Source of the DNA: an uncultured Chlamydiae bacterium
GTDB taxonomy: Bacteria; Chlamydiota; Chlamydiia; Chlamydiales; SM23-39
Assembly: GCA_903909295.1 (NCBI GenBank)
Contig: CAIVVG010000198.1
Span: 1 to 5,043 of the forward strand
Length of the DNA: 5,043 bases
Direction of reading: 5' to 3'
Shown here: positions 1 through 5,043 of the stretch, piece by piece
Numbering within the stretch: the first letter of the stretch is position 1
Layout of the letters: every line of letters begins with the position of its first letter
The notes under the pieces: generated by a model
The model's database searches: none
What the model was told of the DNA's origin: nothing
Seen by the model: only the letters and a program-made list of their open reading frames with translations
Position numbers and translations under genes: made by a program

Positions 1-1
1 A

Positions 2-1252
2 AAAAAGGCCCTCTTGATTGGCACTTATTCGCAGAATAAAAAAACTTGCGAAGAGCAGCTCGCAGAGTTGGAGAGTCTTTGCACGACCTACGGTCTCGAG
101 GTGGCGTCTAAAGTGATGTGCCCGGTTCGTTCAATCGAGGCGGCGACCTTCATCGGCTCTGGCAAAGTGATAGAGATTGCGCAGATGATCAAGGATCTGC
201 AGTGCGATGTGGTGATCTTTGATGAAGAGATCTCTCCTCAGCAGCAGCGGAACTTGGAAAAGGGGTTTGAGAAGACGACGATCGATCGGACGGAGCTCAT
301 TTTTGGGGTGTTTGCCCAAAGGGCTCGGACGAGAGAGGCTAAAATCCAGATCGAGCTCGGCGCGTGCCGCTACCAGCTCCCTCGTCTCAAACGGCTCTGG
401 ACTCACTTGAGCCGTCAGCGCTCGGGCGGCTCTGGTGGGGGATTTGTCAAAGGGGAAGGGGAAAAGCAGATCGAGCTCGACAAGCGGATGCTCCGTCAGC
501 GGATTGATGCGCTCCAGGCAGAGCTCAAAGAGATCAAAAAACAGCGAGAGACGCAGCGCCGTTGGAGAGAGCGGACCGGCATCCCCACATTTGCAATCGT
601 CGGGTACACCAACGTCGGCAAGTCCACTTTGCTCAACGCCCTGACCCAGGCGGGCGTGCTCGCCGAGGACAAGCTCTTTGCGACTCTCGATCCGATCACA
701 CGCCGCTTTGTGCTGCCGAACGGCCAGCCGATTTTGCTCGTCGATACGGTCGGCTTTATCCGGAAAATTCCCCACCAGCTCGTCGCCGCGTTCAGAAGCA
801 CTTTGGAAGAGGCCGTCCAGGCAGACATTTTGCTCCACCTCATCGATGTGAGCAATCCCAATGTATTTACCCAAGCGGAGACGACCCTCGAAGTATTAAA
901 AGAGCTCGGCGCCGCCAAGCATCCGATGATCACCGTCCTCAATAAGGTGGACCGCGCTGAAAACCGCGCCCTCGTCCACCAGATGAAGATCCAGTACCCA
1001 AAAACTGTCGAGATCTCCGCGCTAGAACAAACCGGATTCGACATTCTTTTAGATCGGATGATCGCGGAAATTTCGGCTCTGCGCAAAAAAGTCCACCTCC
1101 GCGTGCCACAAAGCCAATACGCGCTCGTCAGCGCCGTGATGAAAGAGGGGAAAGTCCTCTCTTGCGAATATGAGGAAAACGACATCCTCCTCGAAGTGGA
1201 GATCCCCCGCCACCTGGAAAACAAAATCGCCCAGTTTGAGGTGGTGCAATGA
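2..1252 (+). CDS. hflX: GTPase HflX, ribosome-splitting/rescue factor (5' end outside window)
   Basis: HflX is a cytoplasmic TRAFAC GTPase that binds the 50S subunit and splits stalled or hibernating ribosomes under stress. The reading frame is open from base 2 (K-K-A-L-L-I-G-T-Y). That stretch matches the beginning of the HflX N-terminal domain, so the TTG at 14 is internal and the true start lies upstream. Numbering from the Leu at 14: N-terminal HflX domain about 1-135; glycine-rich linker SGGSGGGFVKGEGEKQ at 137-152, where most families have GTRGPGEKQ; basic helical segment 153-187; G domain with P-loop GYTNVGKS (197-204), G2 around FATLD (222-226), DTVGF (244-248), NKVD (310-313) and SAL (335-337); short C-terminal domain to 412. 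All G motifs are intact, so it should be functional. It overlaps radC by four bases. Third-position base preference changes from G-rich to C-rich along the gene. Identification is firm. Confidence 0.97.
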   Translation, partial: KKALLIGTYSQNKKTCEEQLAELESLCTTYGLEVASKVMCPVRSIEAATFIGSGKVIEIAQMIKDLQCDVVIFDEEISPQQQRNLEKGFEKTTIDRTELIFGVFAQRARTREAKIQIELGACRYQLPRLKRLWTHLSRQRSGGSGGGFVKGEGEKQIELDKRMLRQRIDALQAELKEIKKQRETQRRWRERTGIPTFAIVGYTNVGKSTLLNALTQAGVLAEDKLFATLDPITRRFVLPNGQPILLVDTVGFIRKIPHQLVAAFRSTLEEAVQADILLHLIDVSNPNVFTQAETTLEVLKELGAAKHPMITVLNKVDRAENRALVHQMKIQYPKTVEISALEQTGFDILLDRMIAEISALRKKVHLRVPQSQYALVSAVMKEGKVLSCEYEENDILLEVEIPRHLENKIAQFEVVQ

Positions 1253-1938
1253 GCATGAAGGCCCTTCCCCCTCGGGAACGGCCCCGAGAAAGACTCTCCC
1301 GCTATGGCACCGAAGTCCTCTCCGCTATCGAGCTCTTAGCCATCCTCCTCGGCAGCGGCACCCCCGACCGGACCGTCCTCCAGCTCGCAGCTGGCCTCCT
1401 AGAGACCTTTGGCTCCCTCCAAGCCCTCGCCTCCGCCTCTCTCTCTGAGCTGCAGCAGGTCAAAGGGATCGGCCAGGCGAAAGCCATCCAAATCCAAGCC
1501 GCCTTTGCCCTCTCTCGCCGCATTGAGGAGACTGCTCACGAGAGCCTCGTCGATGAGCCCGAAAAAGTGTACCAGCTGATCCAGCCCCAGCTCACCCGCA
1601 GCGAAGTCGAGCTCCTCGTCGTCGTGCTCAGAGACGTTCAGAGAAAATGTCTTCATCAAGAGGTGATTGGCAAGGGGACCCTCACCGAGCTCCTCATCCA
1701 CCCCCGCGAGATTTTCCACACAGCGATCCGCCACCGCGCCCACAGCGTCATCATCGCCCACAACCACCCCTCGGGCAAACCCCACCCCTCCGCCAAAGAC
1801 CTCGAGATGACCCGCCTCCTCGCCCAAGCCGGCGCCGTTGTGGGGATCGAACTCTCCGACCACCTCATCATCGGCAAAGAGGGTTACGTCTCATTTTACA
1901 AAGCAGGACTGCTCAGGAAGGGGGCTACACACTACTGA
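1249..1938 (+). CDS. radC: RadC family JAMM/MPN-domain protein
   Basis: The predicted protein has 229 residues, close to the usual RadC size (about 220-230). It starts with the family signature RPRERL (11-16). A helix-hairpin-helix segment follows, V-K-G-I-G-Q-A-K-A-I at 71-80. The C-terminal JAMM domain has Glu138 in HQEVIGKGT, HNHPSG at 171-176, Ser181 and Asp184, so the metal-ligand set (Glu, two His, Asp) is complete. The family was once linked to DNA repair through a misassigned E. coli mutation; its biochemical role is still unsettled. The ATG at 1249 overlaps the hflX stop in an ATGA junction, suggesting translational coupling. A second ATG at 1255 is a possible start, and neither has a clear Shine-Dalgarno. 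No promoter is evident between the two genes, so they are probably co-transcribed. Codons are extremely C-ending. Confidence 0.96.
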   Translation: MSMKALPPRERPRERLSRYGTEVLSAIELLAILLGSGTPDRTVLQLAAGLLETFGSLQALASASLSELQQVKGIGQAKAIQIQAAFALSRRIEETAHESLVDEPEKVYQLIQPQLTRSEVELLVVVLRDVQRKCLHQEVIGKGTLTELLIHPREIFHTAIRHRAHSVIIAHNHPSGKPHPSAKDLEMTRLLAQAGAVVGIELSDHLIIGKEGYVSFYKAGLLRKGATHY

Positions 1939-1957
1939 AGGTGAGGGGGGGCAGAAA

Positions 1958-1986
1958 TCGAAAAACCCCGAAATCCTCCGAGGTTT
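1958..1986 (-). terminator. Intrinsic terminator for the leftward gene at 2060-2572
   Basis: Read on the minus strand, AAACCUCG (1986-1979) pairs with CGGGGUUU (1970-1963). This gives eight base pairs including one U-G wobble, with an 8-nt loop. A short T run (five T's at 1965-1961, partly within the stem) and then CGATTT follow. On the plus strand the wobble becomes a C/A mismatch and no T tract follows, so the element points leftward. It lies about 75 bases past the stop of the leftward gene, with another hairpin in between. Confidence 0.6.
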
Positions 1987-1992
1987 GACGCC

Positions 1993-2010
1993 GATCGGGA
2001 ACTCCCGATC
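1993..2010. repeat. Perfect inverted repeat GATCGGGA-AC-TCCCGATC
   Basis: This is an 8-bp perfect inverted repeat separated by two bases, which would fold as a 7-bp GC-rich stem with a 4-base loop. It lies between the ends of the convergent radC and the leftward gene. There is no T tract on either side. It could be a bidirectional 3'-end stabiliser, a factor-assisted terminator, or the first of two tandem hairpins for the leftward gene. Confidence 0.5.
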
Positions 2011-2059
2011 CACTTGTGAGACACGTTATACTAACCTACTCAACAAGGATCAAGAGTCG

Positions 2060-2572
2060 CTAAAATGCCCAACCGCAAGAGATGGTGCCCATGCCCAAAT
2101 CTGGAGTGGTGATGGGAGAGCCCTGAAGTTGGATGAATTTGGGGAGGAAACCTCCCTCGTTATCGAATTGGTACCCCACAGTGAGTGGAGTATTGACCCA
2201 AGGAGAGTTGATACCGCCGACGAAACCACCGCCGGTCACACCAGCTCCTAGATAAGGCCCCTGTCCATTACCCAAATACAACAAATAAGAGGCTTGCCCG
2301 TAGATCAAGGCTGCTCCATCAAAGATAAAGGTCCCCATCCCGATATCCCACGCGTGGTGGTCGGCGAAAAAGGTTCTCCGCCCGATGAAGGGGTCTATAC
2401 CTATGACCCCGCCCGGATGATTTCCGAGAAAGTTCCCCGTCATTCCAAAACAGACATAGCAAAAGTGAGGATCTGGCTGCACCACTTCGAGTTGGGGAAC
2501 CTTCTAGGTCAGGTCCAGCTCGTTGCCCCACATAGATGCAATCGCAGTCAGAGAGAAAAGAATTTTCTTCAT
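2060..2572 (-). pseudogene. Small exported outer-membrane-barrel-like protein, interrupted by an amber codon
   Basis: ATG at 2572-2570 is preceded by AGGAG five bases upstream and opens a typical signal peptide (M-K-K-I-L-F-S-L-T-A-I-A-S-M-W-G). Codon 23 (2506-2504) is TAG. The same frame then stays open to a TAG at 2062-2060, giving 170 codons plus stop. The downstream part is protein-like: VQPDPHF at 30-36, glycine-rich alternating strands such as YLGAGVTGGG (107-116), LTVGYQF (130-136), KFIQLQ (145-150), and a C-terminal GWAF ending in Phe, as in beta-barrel assembly signals. I recall similar short barrel-like proteins in environmental chlamydiae, but cannot confirm this. No Shine-Dalgarno is seen near the GTG at codon 30, so reinitiation looks poor. 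The promoter, ribosome site and terminator are intact. The options are a recent nonsense mutation, amber readthrough, or an assembly error. Function is unknown. Confidence 0.7.
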
Positions 2573-2576
2573 ACAC

Positions 2577-2600
2577 ACTCCTATTAATCACGATATTATA
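2577..2600 (-). promoter_or_regulatory. -10 box and Shine-Dalgarno of the barrel-like gene
   Basis: On the minus strand a perfect TATAAT lies at 2600-2595 and AGGAG lies five bases before the ATG at 2572. The predicted leader is about 15-17 bases. I see no good -35 hexamer at 16-18 bases spacing, so the promoter may be weak or activator-dependent. Confidence 0.6.
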
Positions 2601-2628
2601 GGAGTTTGTGTCATTGAACTGTAGTTTT

Positions 2629-2656
2629 AAAAAATAATAGACTGAGTCTAGACTCA
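2629..2656 (-). terminator. Probable intrinsic terminator of the marC-like gene
   Basis: Beyond the marC stop the minus strand reads through the 14-bp palindrome TGAGTCTAGACTCA (2656-2643), then GTCTA, then TTATTTTTT (2637-2629). Two alternative 5-bp stems are possible: TGAGT/ACTCA, or TAGAC/GTCTA with loop TCA directly abutting the T tract. The stem is weak but the position, 28 bases past the stop, and the T run fit a terminator. The palindrome alone could instead be a protein-binding site. Confidence 0.5.
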
Positions 2657-2684
2657 TCGGTACTTATAGGTAAATAGTGGGAAT

Positions 2685-3305
2685 TTATTGAGCGGCGATG
2701 TGGAAGTACTCGCGCACCAGAGTGAGGGCGCCGCTGGTGAGCATTTGGACGCCGATGAGGCAGACGAGCATCCCGCCGAGCCGTTCTACTGCAACGAGCC
2801 CCTTTTCTCCCAGGATCTGTTTGATGTACGAGCCTAAACGGAGAATGATGAGCGAGGGGACCCACGCGGCAAAAACGGCTCCAGCGACCAGCATGGAGTT
2901 CCCCGTCTCATTGGCGTAGAGCATCACCGTGGCGATGGCTCCAGGGCCTGCGATGAGGGGGATGGCCAGAGGAATGATCATCGGCTCTCGGGTGAGCTCC
3001 TCAGGTTCGGCGCTTGCCTTGGGGAAAATCATCCCCAGCGAAATGATAAAGAGCAACGTCCCCCCCGCAATCCCGATGATGGGCTGCGTAATGCCGAGCA
3101 CTCGTAGGGCTGTATCACCGGAAAACGTAAAGAGGAACAAAATAGCCAAAGCGACGGTCAGCTCGCGCAGGATGATGCACATTTGCTTTTTCTGGTCGAA
3201 CCGAGCCAGCATGGCGAGGAAGAGGGGGATTTGGCCTGTGGCATTGAGGACGAAAAAAACGGCTGAAGCGATGGTAAAAAACGAGGGGTCTTGGGACACA
3301 TTCAT
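2685..3305 (-). CDS. MarC/YhgN family integral membrane protein (UPF0056)
   Basis: A 206-residue, strongly hydrophobic protein with about six membrane segments, at roughly 8-32, 44-62, 73-94, 108-131, 136-157 and 168-191. Family landmarks are N-A-T-G-Q-I-P-L-F-L (21-30), RELTVAL (47-53), GMIFP (91-95), the repeat-like IPLAIPLIAGPGA (111-123), LGEKG (165-169) and the RLGGMLVCLIGVQM helix (175-188). The GMIFP and EPMIIPLAIPLIAGP pattern is closer to E. coli YhgN than to MarC itself. MarC was once tied to multiple antibiotic resistance, but that link was not upheld, and the transported substrate is unknown. The ATG at 3305 has only GGGG two bases upstream; GTG at 3299 would sit eight bases after it and is an alternative start. 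A promoter overlapping the end of the upstream gene suggests independent expression. Confidence 0.93.
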   Translation of the reverse strand: MNVSQDPSFFTIASAVFFVLNATGQIPLFLAMLARFDQKKQMCIILRELTVALAILFLFTFSGDTALRVLGITQPIIGIAGGTLLFIISLGMIFPKASAEPEELTREPMIIPLAIPLIAGPGAIATVMLYANETGNSMLVAGAVFAAWVPSLIILRLGSYIKQILGEKGLVAVERLGGMLVCLIGVQMLTSGALTLVREYFHIAAQ

Positions 3306-3311
3306 GACCCC

Positions 3312-3341
3312 ATCGTATCAAGGAAAAAATTATTTAGTCAA
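3312..3341 (-). promoter_or_regulatory. Candidate sigma-70-type promoter of the marC-like gene
   Basis: On the minus strand, TTGACT (3341-3336) and TACGAT (3317-3312) are separated by 18 bases. The -35 box includes the first base of the TAA stop of the gene upstream. The -10 box ends six bases before the marC ATG, so the transcript would begin at or next to the start codon. Only four of six -10 bases match consensus, so confidence is moderate. Confidence 0.45.
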
Positions 3342-3687
3342 TCACGCCGTATCGCTCTTCGCTTTCGGCGAAGAGACCGCAGCAGAAAACTTCGTCAAAG
3401 AAAGAAAACACGCTACTGAGTGCAGTTGCAAACGCCCGCTTTACTTTAGCCAGGAATGGGGAAAGTTCAATAATCGGGTAAGATTCTTTCAAGTAGTTAG
3501 TACGAGCTTCGGGCTCCTGGGCATAGTCTACGCCGCCCCGGAAGCCCGCATACCCGGAAGGCGACCGGGCAACGCCCGAGACCTTCTGTACTGAGGAATT
3601 GCTCGAAGACCTTGATTCGGAACCCGCTCTCGTTGACGGCGCTGGGGAGGGGGTCAATCTTCTCATTGCACTCATTGCGTCTAACAT
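3334..3687 (-). CDS. Unrecognised small Ser-rich protein, possible secreted protein
   Basis: I do not recognise this protein. It has 117 residues from the ATG at 3687; an upstream in-frame ATG at 3693 would add two. I chose 3687 because AAGG lies seven bases before it, against one base for 3693. A near-consensus promoter stands just upstream, which argues that the gene is real. Counting from 3693, residues 1-45 are rich in Ser, Pro, Arg and Ala and look disordered. Residues 45-80 contain G/Y/F and the segment YPIIELSPFL. Residues 81-108 form a basic then moderately hydrophobic, probably helical stretch ending in FCCGLF with adjacent cysteines. The tail is acidic. There is no Sec signal peptide. 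A disordered Ser-rich N-terminus is compatible with a type III secretion substrate if the host is chlamydial, but that is inference. The marC-like gene begins 28 bases downstream on the same strand. Confidence 0.65.
   Translation of the reverse strand: MLDAMSAMRRLTPSPAPSTRAGSESRSSSNSSVQKVSGVARSPSGYAGFRGGVDYAQEPEARTNYLKESYPIIELSPFLAKVKRAFATALSSVFSFFDEVFCCGLFAESEERYGVID
3355..3375. repeat. Perfect 8-bp inverted repeat in the 3' end of the small-protein gene
   Basis: CTCTTCGC (3355-3362) and GCGAAGAG (3368-3375) are perfect complements around a 5-base loop. In the leftward transcript this is a hairpin within the codons for LFAESEE, followed about 20-25 bases later by a T-rich stretch near the stop. 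The distance is too long for a classic terminator. It might reduce readthrough into marC or be a by-product of the coding sequence. Confidence 0.5.
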
Positions 3688-3720
3688 AATCATGCCTTAT
3701 TATTAGTTGATATTAAGGCA

Positions 3721-3749
3721 ATTATACCACAAAAACAGAACAAAATCAA
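3721..3749 (-). promoter_or_regulatory. Near-consensus promoter of the Ser-rich small protein
   Basis: On the minus strand, TTGATT (3749-3744), a 17-base spacer, and a perfect TATAAT (3726-3721) preceded by TGG, which makes an extended -10. Transcription should start near 3714, giving a leader of about 20-27 bases that contains AAGG before the start codon. It is the best promoter in the window. Confidence 0.8.
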
Positions 3750-3750
3750 C

Positions 3751-3777
3751 AATAACAGTATTTTAACATAAGTTATT
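3751..3777. promoter_or_regulatory. Imperfectly placed inverted repeat between divergent promoters, possible operator
   Basis: AATAAC (3751-3756) and GTTATT (3772-3777) are inverted copies 15 bases apart. They lie between the -35 boxes of the leftward small-protein gene and rightward mtaB. The position would suit a shared regulator, but 6-base arms in AT-rich DNA can occur by chance. Confidence 0.25.
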
Positions 3778-3789
3778 ATATTTCTAGGC

Positions 3790-3818
3790 TTTACACGATC
3801 TTCAGCCCCCTGTATAAT
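3790..3818 (+). promoter_or_regulatory. Promoter of mtaB
   Basis: TTTACA (3790-3795), a 17-base spacer, and a perfect TATAAT (3813-3818). Five of six -35 bases match the consensus TTGACA. The ATG at 3827 follows the -10 box by eight bases, so the expected start of transcription is at 3825-3827, leaving essentially no leader. No Shine-Dalgarno is present in this interval. Confidence 0.8.
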
Positions 3819-3826
3819 GGCCCGCT

Positions 3827-5043
3827 ATGAAGAAGAAGTTCAAGGTGGTGACGCTGGGGTGCCGGACGAACCAGTACGAGTCTCAGGGGTACACCGATCA
3901 GCTCCGTCAGATGGGGTATGAAGCGGCGGGGGAGGGGGAAGAGGCCGACCTCTGCATCGTCAATACCTGCACGGTGACGGAGGGAGCGGACAGCTCTTCA
4001 AGGCACCAGGTAAGAAATTTATTGAAAGAGAACCCCAAGGCGCGGATGGCGGTGACGGGGTGCATGGCGGAGAGCGCTCCCGATGCCCTTCGGGCGATCG
4101 ATAGCCGCTTGGAGCTGATCCCCAATCTAGAAAAAGAGCAGCTGATTGAAAAGCTATTCCCCGATGTTGAGTCGCTCCCCGAGTTCCAAATTCAAGGCTT
4201 TGAGGCGCACACGCGGGCTTTTGTAAAAGTGCAGGATGGGTGCAATTCTTTTTGCACGTACTGCATTATCCCTTATGTGCGAGGGCGGTCCCGCTCGCGC
4301 CAGATTGCCGAATTGGTAGATGAGGTGGAGCAGCTGGTGCGAAATGGGTACAAAGAGGTGGTCCTCACGGGGATCAATGTCGGCGACTTTGATGGGGGCG
4401 GGACGCTCGCCGATTTGGTGCGCGCGGTCGATGCGGTAAACGGCCTCGAGCGGCTTCGCATTTCGTCGATCGATCCCGATGAGGTGAATGACGATTTGGC
4501 CGATGCAGTGCTGAATGGAAAAGTCACCTGTCCGAGCATGCACATTGTACTCCAGTCGGGGTCGAATGCGATTTTAAAGCGGATGAACCGAAAGTACACG
4601 CGGCAGATTTTTGTAGAGACGGTCGAGAGGCTCCTTGCGGCGCAGCCCGATTTTACCTTCACGACCGATGTGATTGTCGGATTTCCAGGGGAGACAGAGG
4701 GCGATTTTGAAGAGACGTGCTCCCTCATCCGCCAAGTGCGCTTTGCCAAAGTGCACATGTTCCCGTACAGTCCGCGGAAAAGGACCCGCGCGGCCCTCTA
4801 CCCGAACCGGGTGCTGCCGGAAGTCATTCAAGAGCGAAAGCACAAATTACTCCGGCTGGCCGAGCAGGTCGCGTTTGAGCTCCGCGAGCAGTTTGTGGGA
4901 AGAACTATGCCTGTACTGATCGAGCAGGGGCAAGAGGGTCACACGTCGAATTTTTTGCGTGTGCAGGGGATTGAAAATAGTATACACAATGAAATTGTTC
5001 AGGTGAGGTTGCTTCGCAACGAGCCCGACAGCCACACCTTCGA
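3827..5043 (+). CDS. mtaB: tRNA (N6-threonylcarbamoyladenosine(37)-C2)-methylthiotransferase MtaB (3' end outside window)
   Basis: This radical-SAM enzyme adds a methylthio group to t6A37 of tRNAs that read ANN codons, using S-adenosylmethionine and two iron-sulfur clusters. The frame from ATG 3827 is open for 405 codons to the last base; family members are usually about 420-450 residues, so only the tail is missing. Order of domains: N-terminal UPF0004/MTTase domain with cluster cysteines Cys12 (TLGCRTNQ), Cys48 (NTCTVT) and Cys79 (TGCMAE); radical-SAM domain with Cys139, Cys143 and Cys146 (CNSFCTYC); H-I-V-L-Q-S-G-S at 239-246; GFPGET at 285-290; TRAM RNA-binding domain beginning about VGRT at 357. 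GCRTNQ and the short C48-C79 spacing favour MtaB over MiaB or RimO. The start is fixed by the promoter immediately upstream; a Lys-rich MKKKFKVV opening fits the family. Codons are strongly G-ending, unlike radC. Confidence 0.95.
   Translation, partial: MKKKFKVVTLGCRTNQYESQGYTDQLRQMGYEAAGEGEEADLCIVNTCTVTEGADSSSRHQVRNLLKENPKARMAVTGCMAESAPDALRAIDSRLELIPNLEKEQLIEKLFPDVESLPEFQIQGFEAHTRAFVKVQDGCNSFCTYCIIPYVRGRSRSRQIAELVDEVEQLVRNGYKEVVLTGINVGDFDGGGTLADLVRAVDAVNGLERLRISSIDPDEVNDDLADAVLNGKVTCPSMHIVLQSGSNAILKRMNRKYTRQIFVETVERLLAAQPDFTFTTDVIVGFPGETEGDFEETCSLIRQVRFAKVHMFPYSPRKRTRAALYPNRVLPEVIQERKHKLLRLAEQVAFELREQFVGRTMPVLIEQGQEGHTSNFLRVQGIENSIHNEIVQVRLLRNEPDSHTF

Noticed and set aside
14..16. TTG at 14 as the hflX start codon
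   Set aside because: The frame stays open to base 2 and the codons before it (K-K-A-L) continue the conserved N-terminal strand, so the gene begins upstream of the window.
131..1224. Long minus-strand open frames (131-874 and 496-1224) opposite hflX
   Set aside because: hflX on the plus strand has every G motif in order; the antisense frames show no recognisable motif and arise from GC-rich codon structure.
1399..1863. Minus-strand open frame opposite radC
   Set aside because: radC is complete with its JAMM ligands; the opposite frame is low-complexity in Gly, Glu and Leu and has no family features.
2021..2032. TATACT box on the plus strand downstream of radC
   Set aside because: It has no -35 at usable spacing and no rightward gene follows it.
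1838..2251. Plus-strand open frame running from radC through the spacer into the barrel-like gene
   Set aside because: It starts inside radC in another frame and covers antisense of the leftward gene; it has no ribosome site or protein character.
2060..2485. Treating the barrel-like gene as a complete gene starting from GTG at 2485
   Set aside because: There is no Shine-Dalgarno near this GTG, while a proper promoter, AGGAG, ATG and signal peptide lie upstream in the same frame. I therefore describe the whole as one interrupted gene.
2929..3594. 221-codon plus-strand open frame opposite marC and the small-protein gene
   Set aside because: It spans two leftward units with clear promoters and membrane or coding character, and shows no motif itself.
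4154..4843. Several minus-strand open frames opposite mtaB
   Set aside because: mtaB is continuous through all six cluster cysteines on the plus strand; the antisense frames are Arg/Ser-rich shadows.
1..5043. tRNA or rRNA genes, CRISPR arrays, insertion sequences, attachment sites
   Set aside because: I saw no cloverleaf-like sequence, regularly spaced repeats, transposase motifs or terminal inverted repeats with target duplications.

Overview
The window is about 5 kb of bacterial DNA, GC-rich in its genes and AT-rich between them. It holds two housekeeping blocks on the + strand, with three leftward (minus-strand) genes between them. Source: my best guess is an environmental (amoeba-associated type) member of the Chlamydiota. 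This rests on remembered family resemblance and not on a search. HflX carries a KGEGEKQIELDKR-type junction that I associate with chlamydial HflX. The interrupted gene at 2060-2572 resembles short beta-barrel-like proteins I associate with environmental chlamydiae. A Gram-negative envelope is suggested by that gene's terminal Phe and signal peptide.

Layout. 2-1252 is hflX, whose 5' end lies outside the window. It overlaps radC (1249-1938) by the ATGA of its stop, so the two look like one translationally coupled unit. 1939-2059 is a short convergent spacer with two hairpins; one is a good leftward terminator. 2060-2572 (minus) is a small exported barrel-like protein gene, broken by one amber codon at codon 23 but otherwise intact, with its own -10 box and Shine-Dalgarno. 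2685-3305 (minus) is a MarC/YhgN family membrane protein. 3334-3687 (minus) is an unrecognised Ser-rich small protein with a near-consensus promoter. 3694-3826 is an AT-rich divergent promoter region. 3827 to the window end is mtaB, a tRNA methylthiotransferase open to the last base, so its 3' end is missing.

How it fits together. hflX (ribosome rescue under stress) and mtaB (modification of A37 in tRNAs reading ANN codons) both serve translation but are separate transcription units. radC is a widely conserved JAMM-fold protein of unsettled function. The leftward genes are envelope or accessory functions. The points most worth a second look are the nonsense-interrupted barrel gene, the Ser-rich small protein, the apparently leaderless mtaB and marC transcripts, and a reversal of third-position G/C preference inside hflX.
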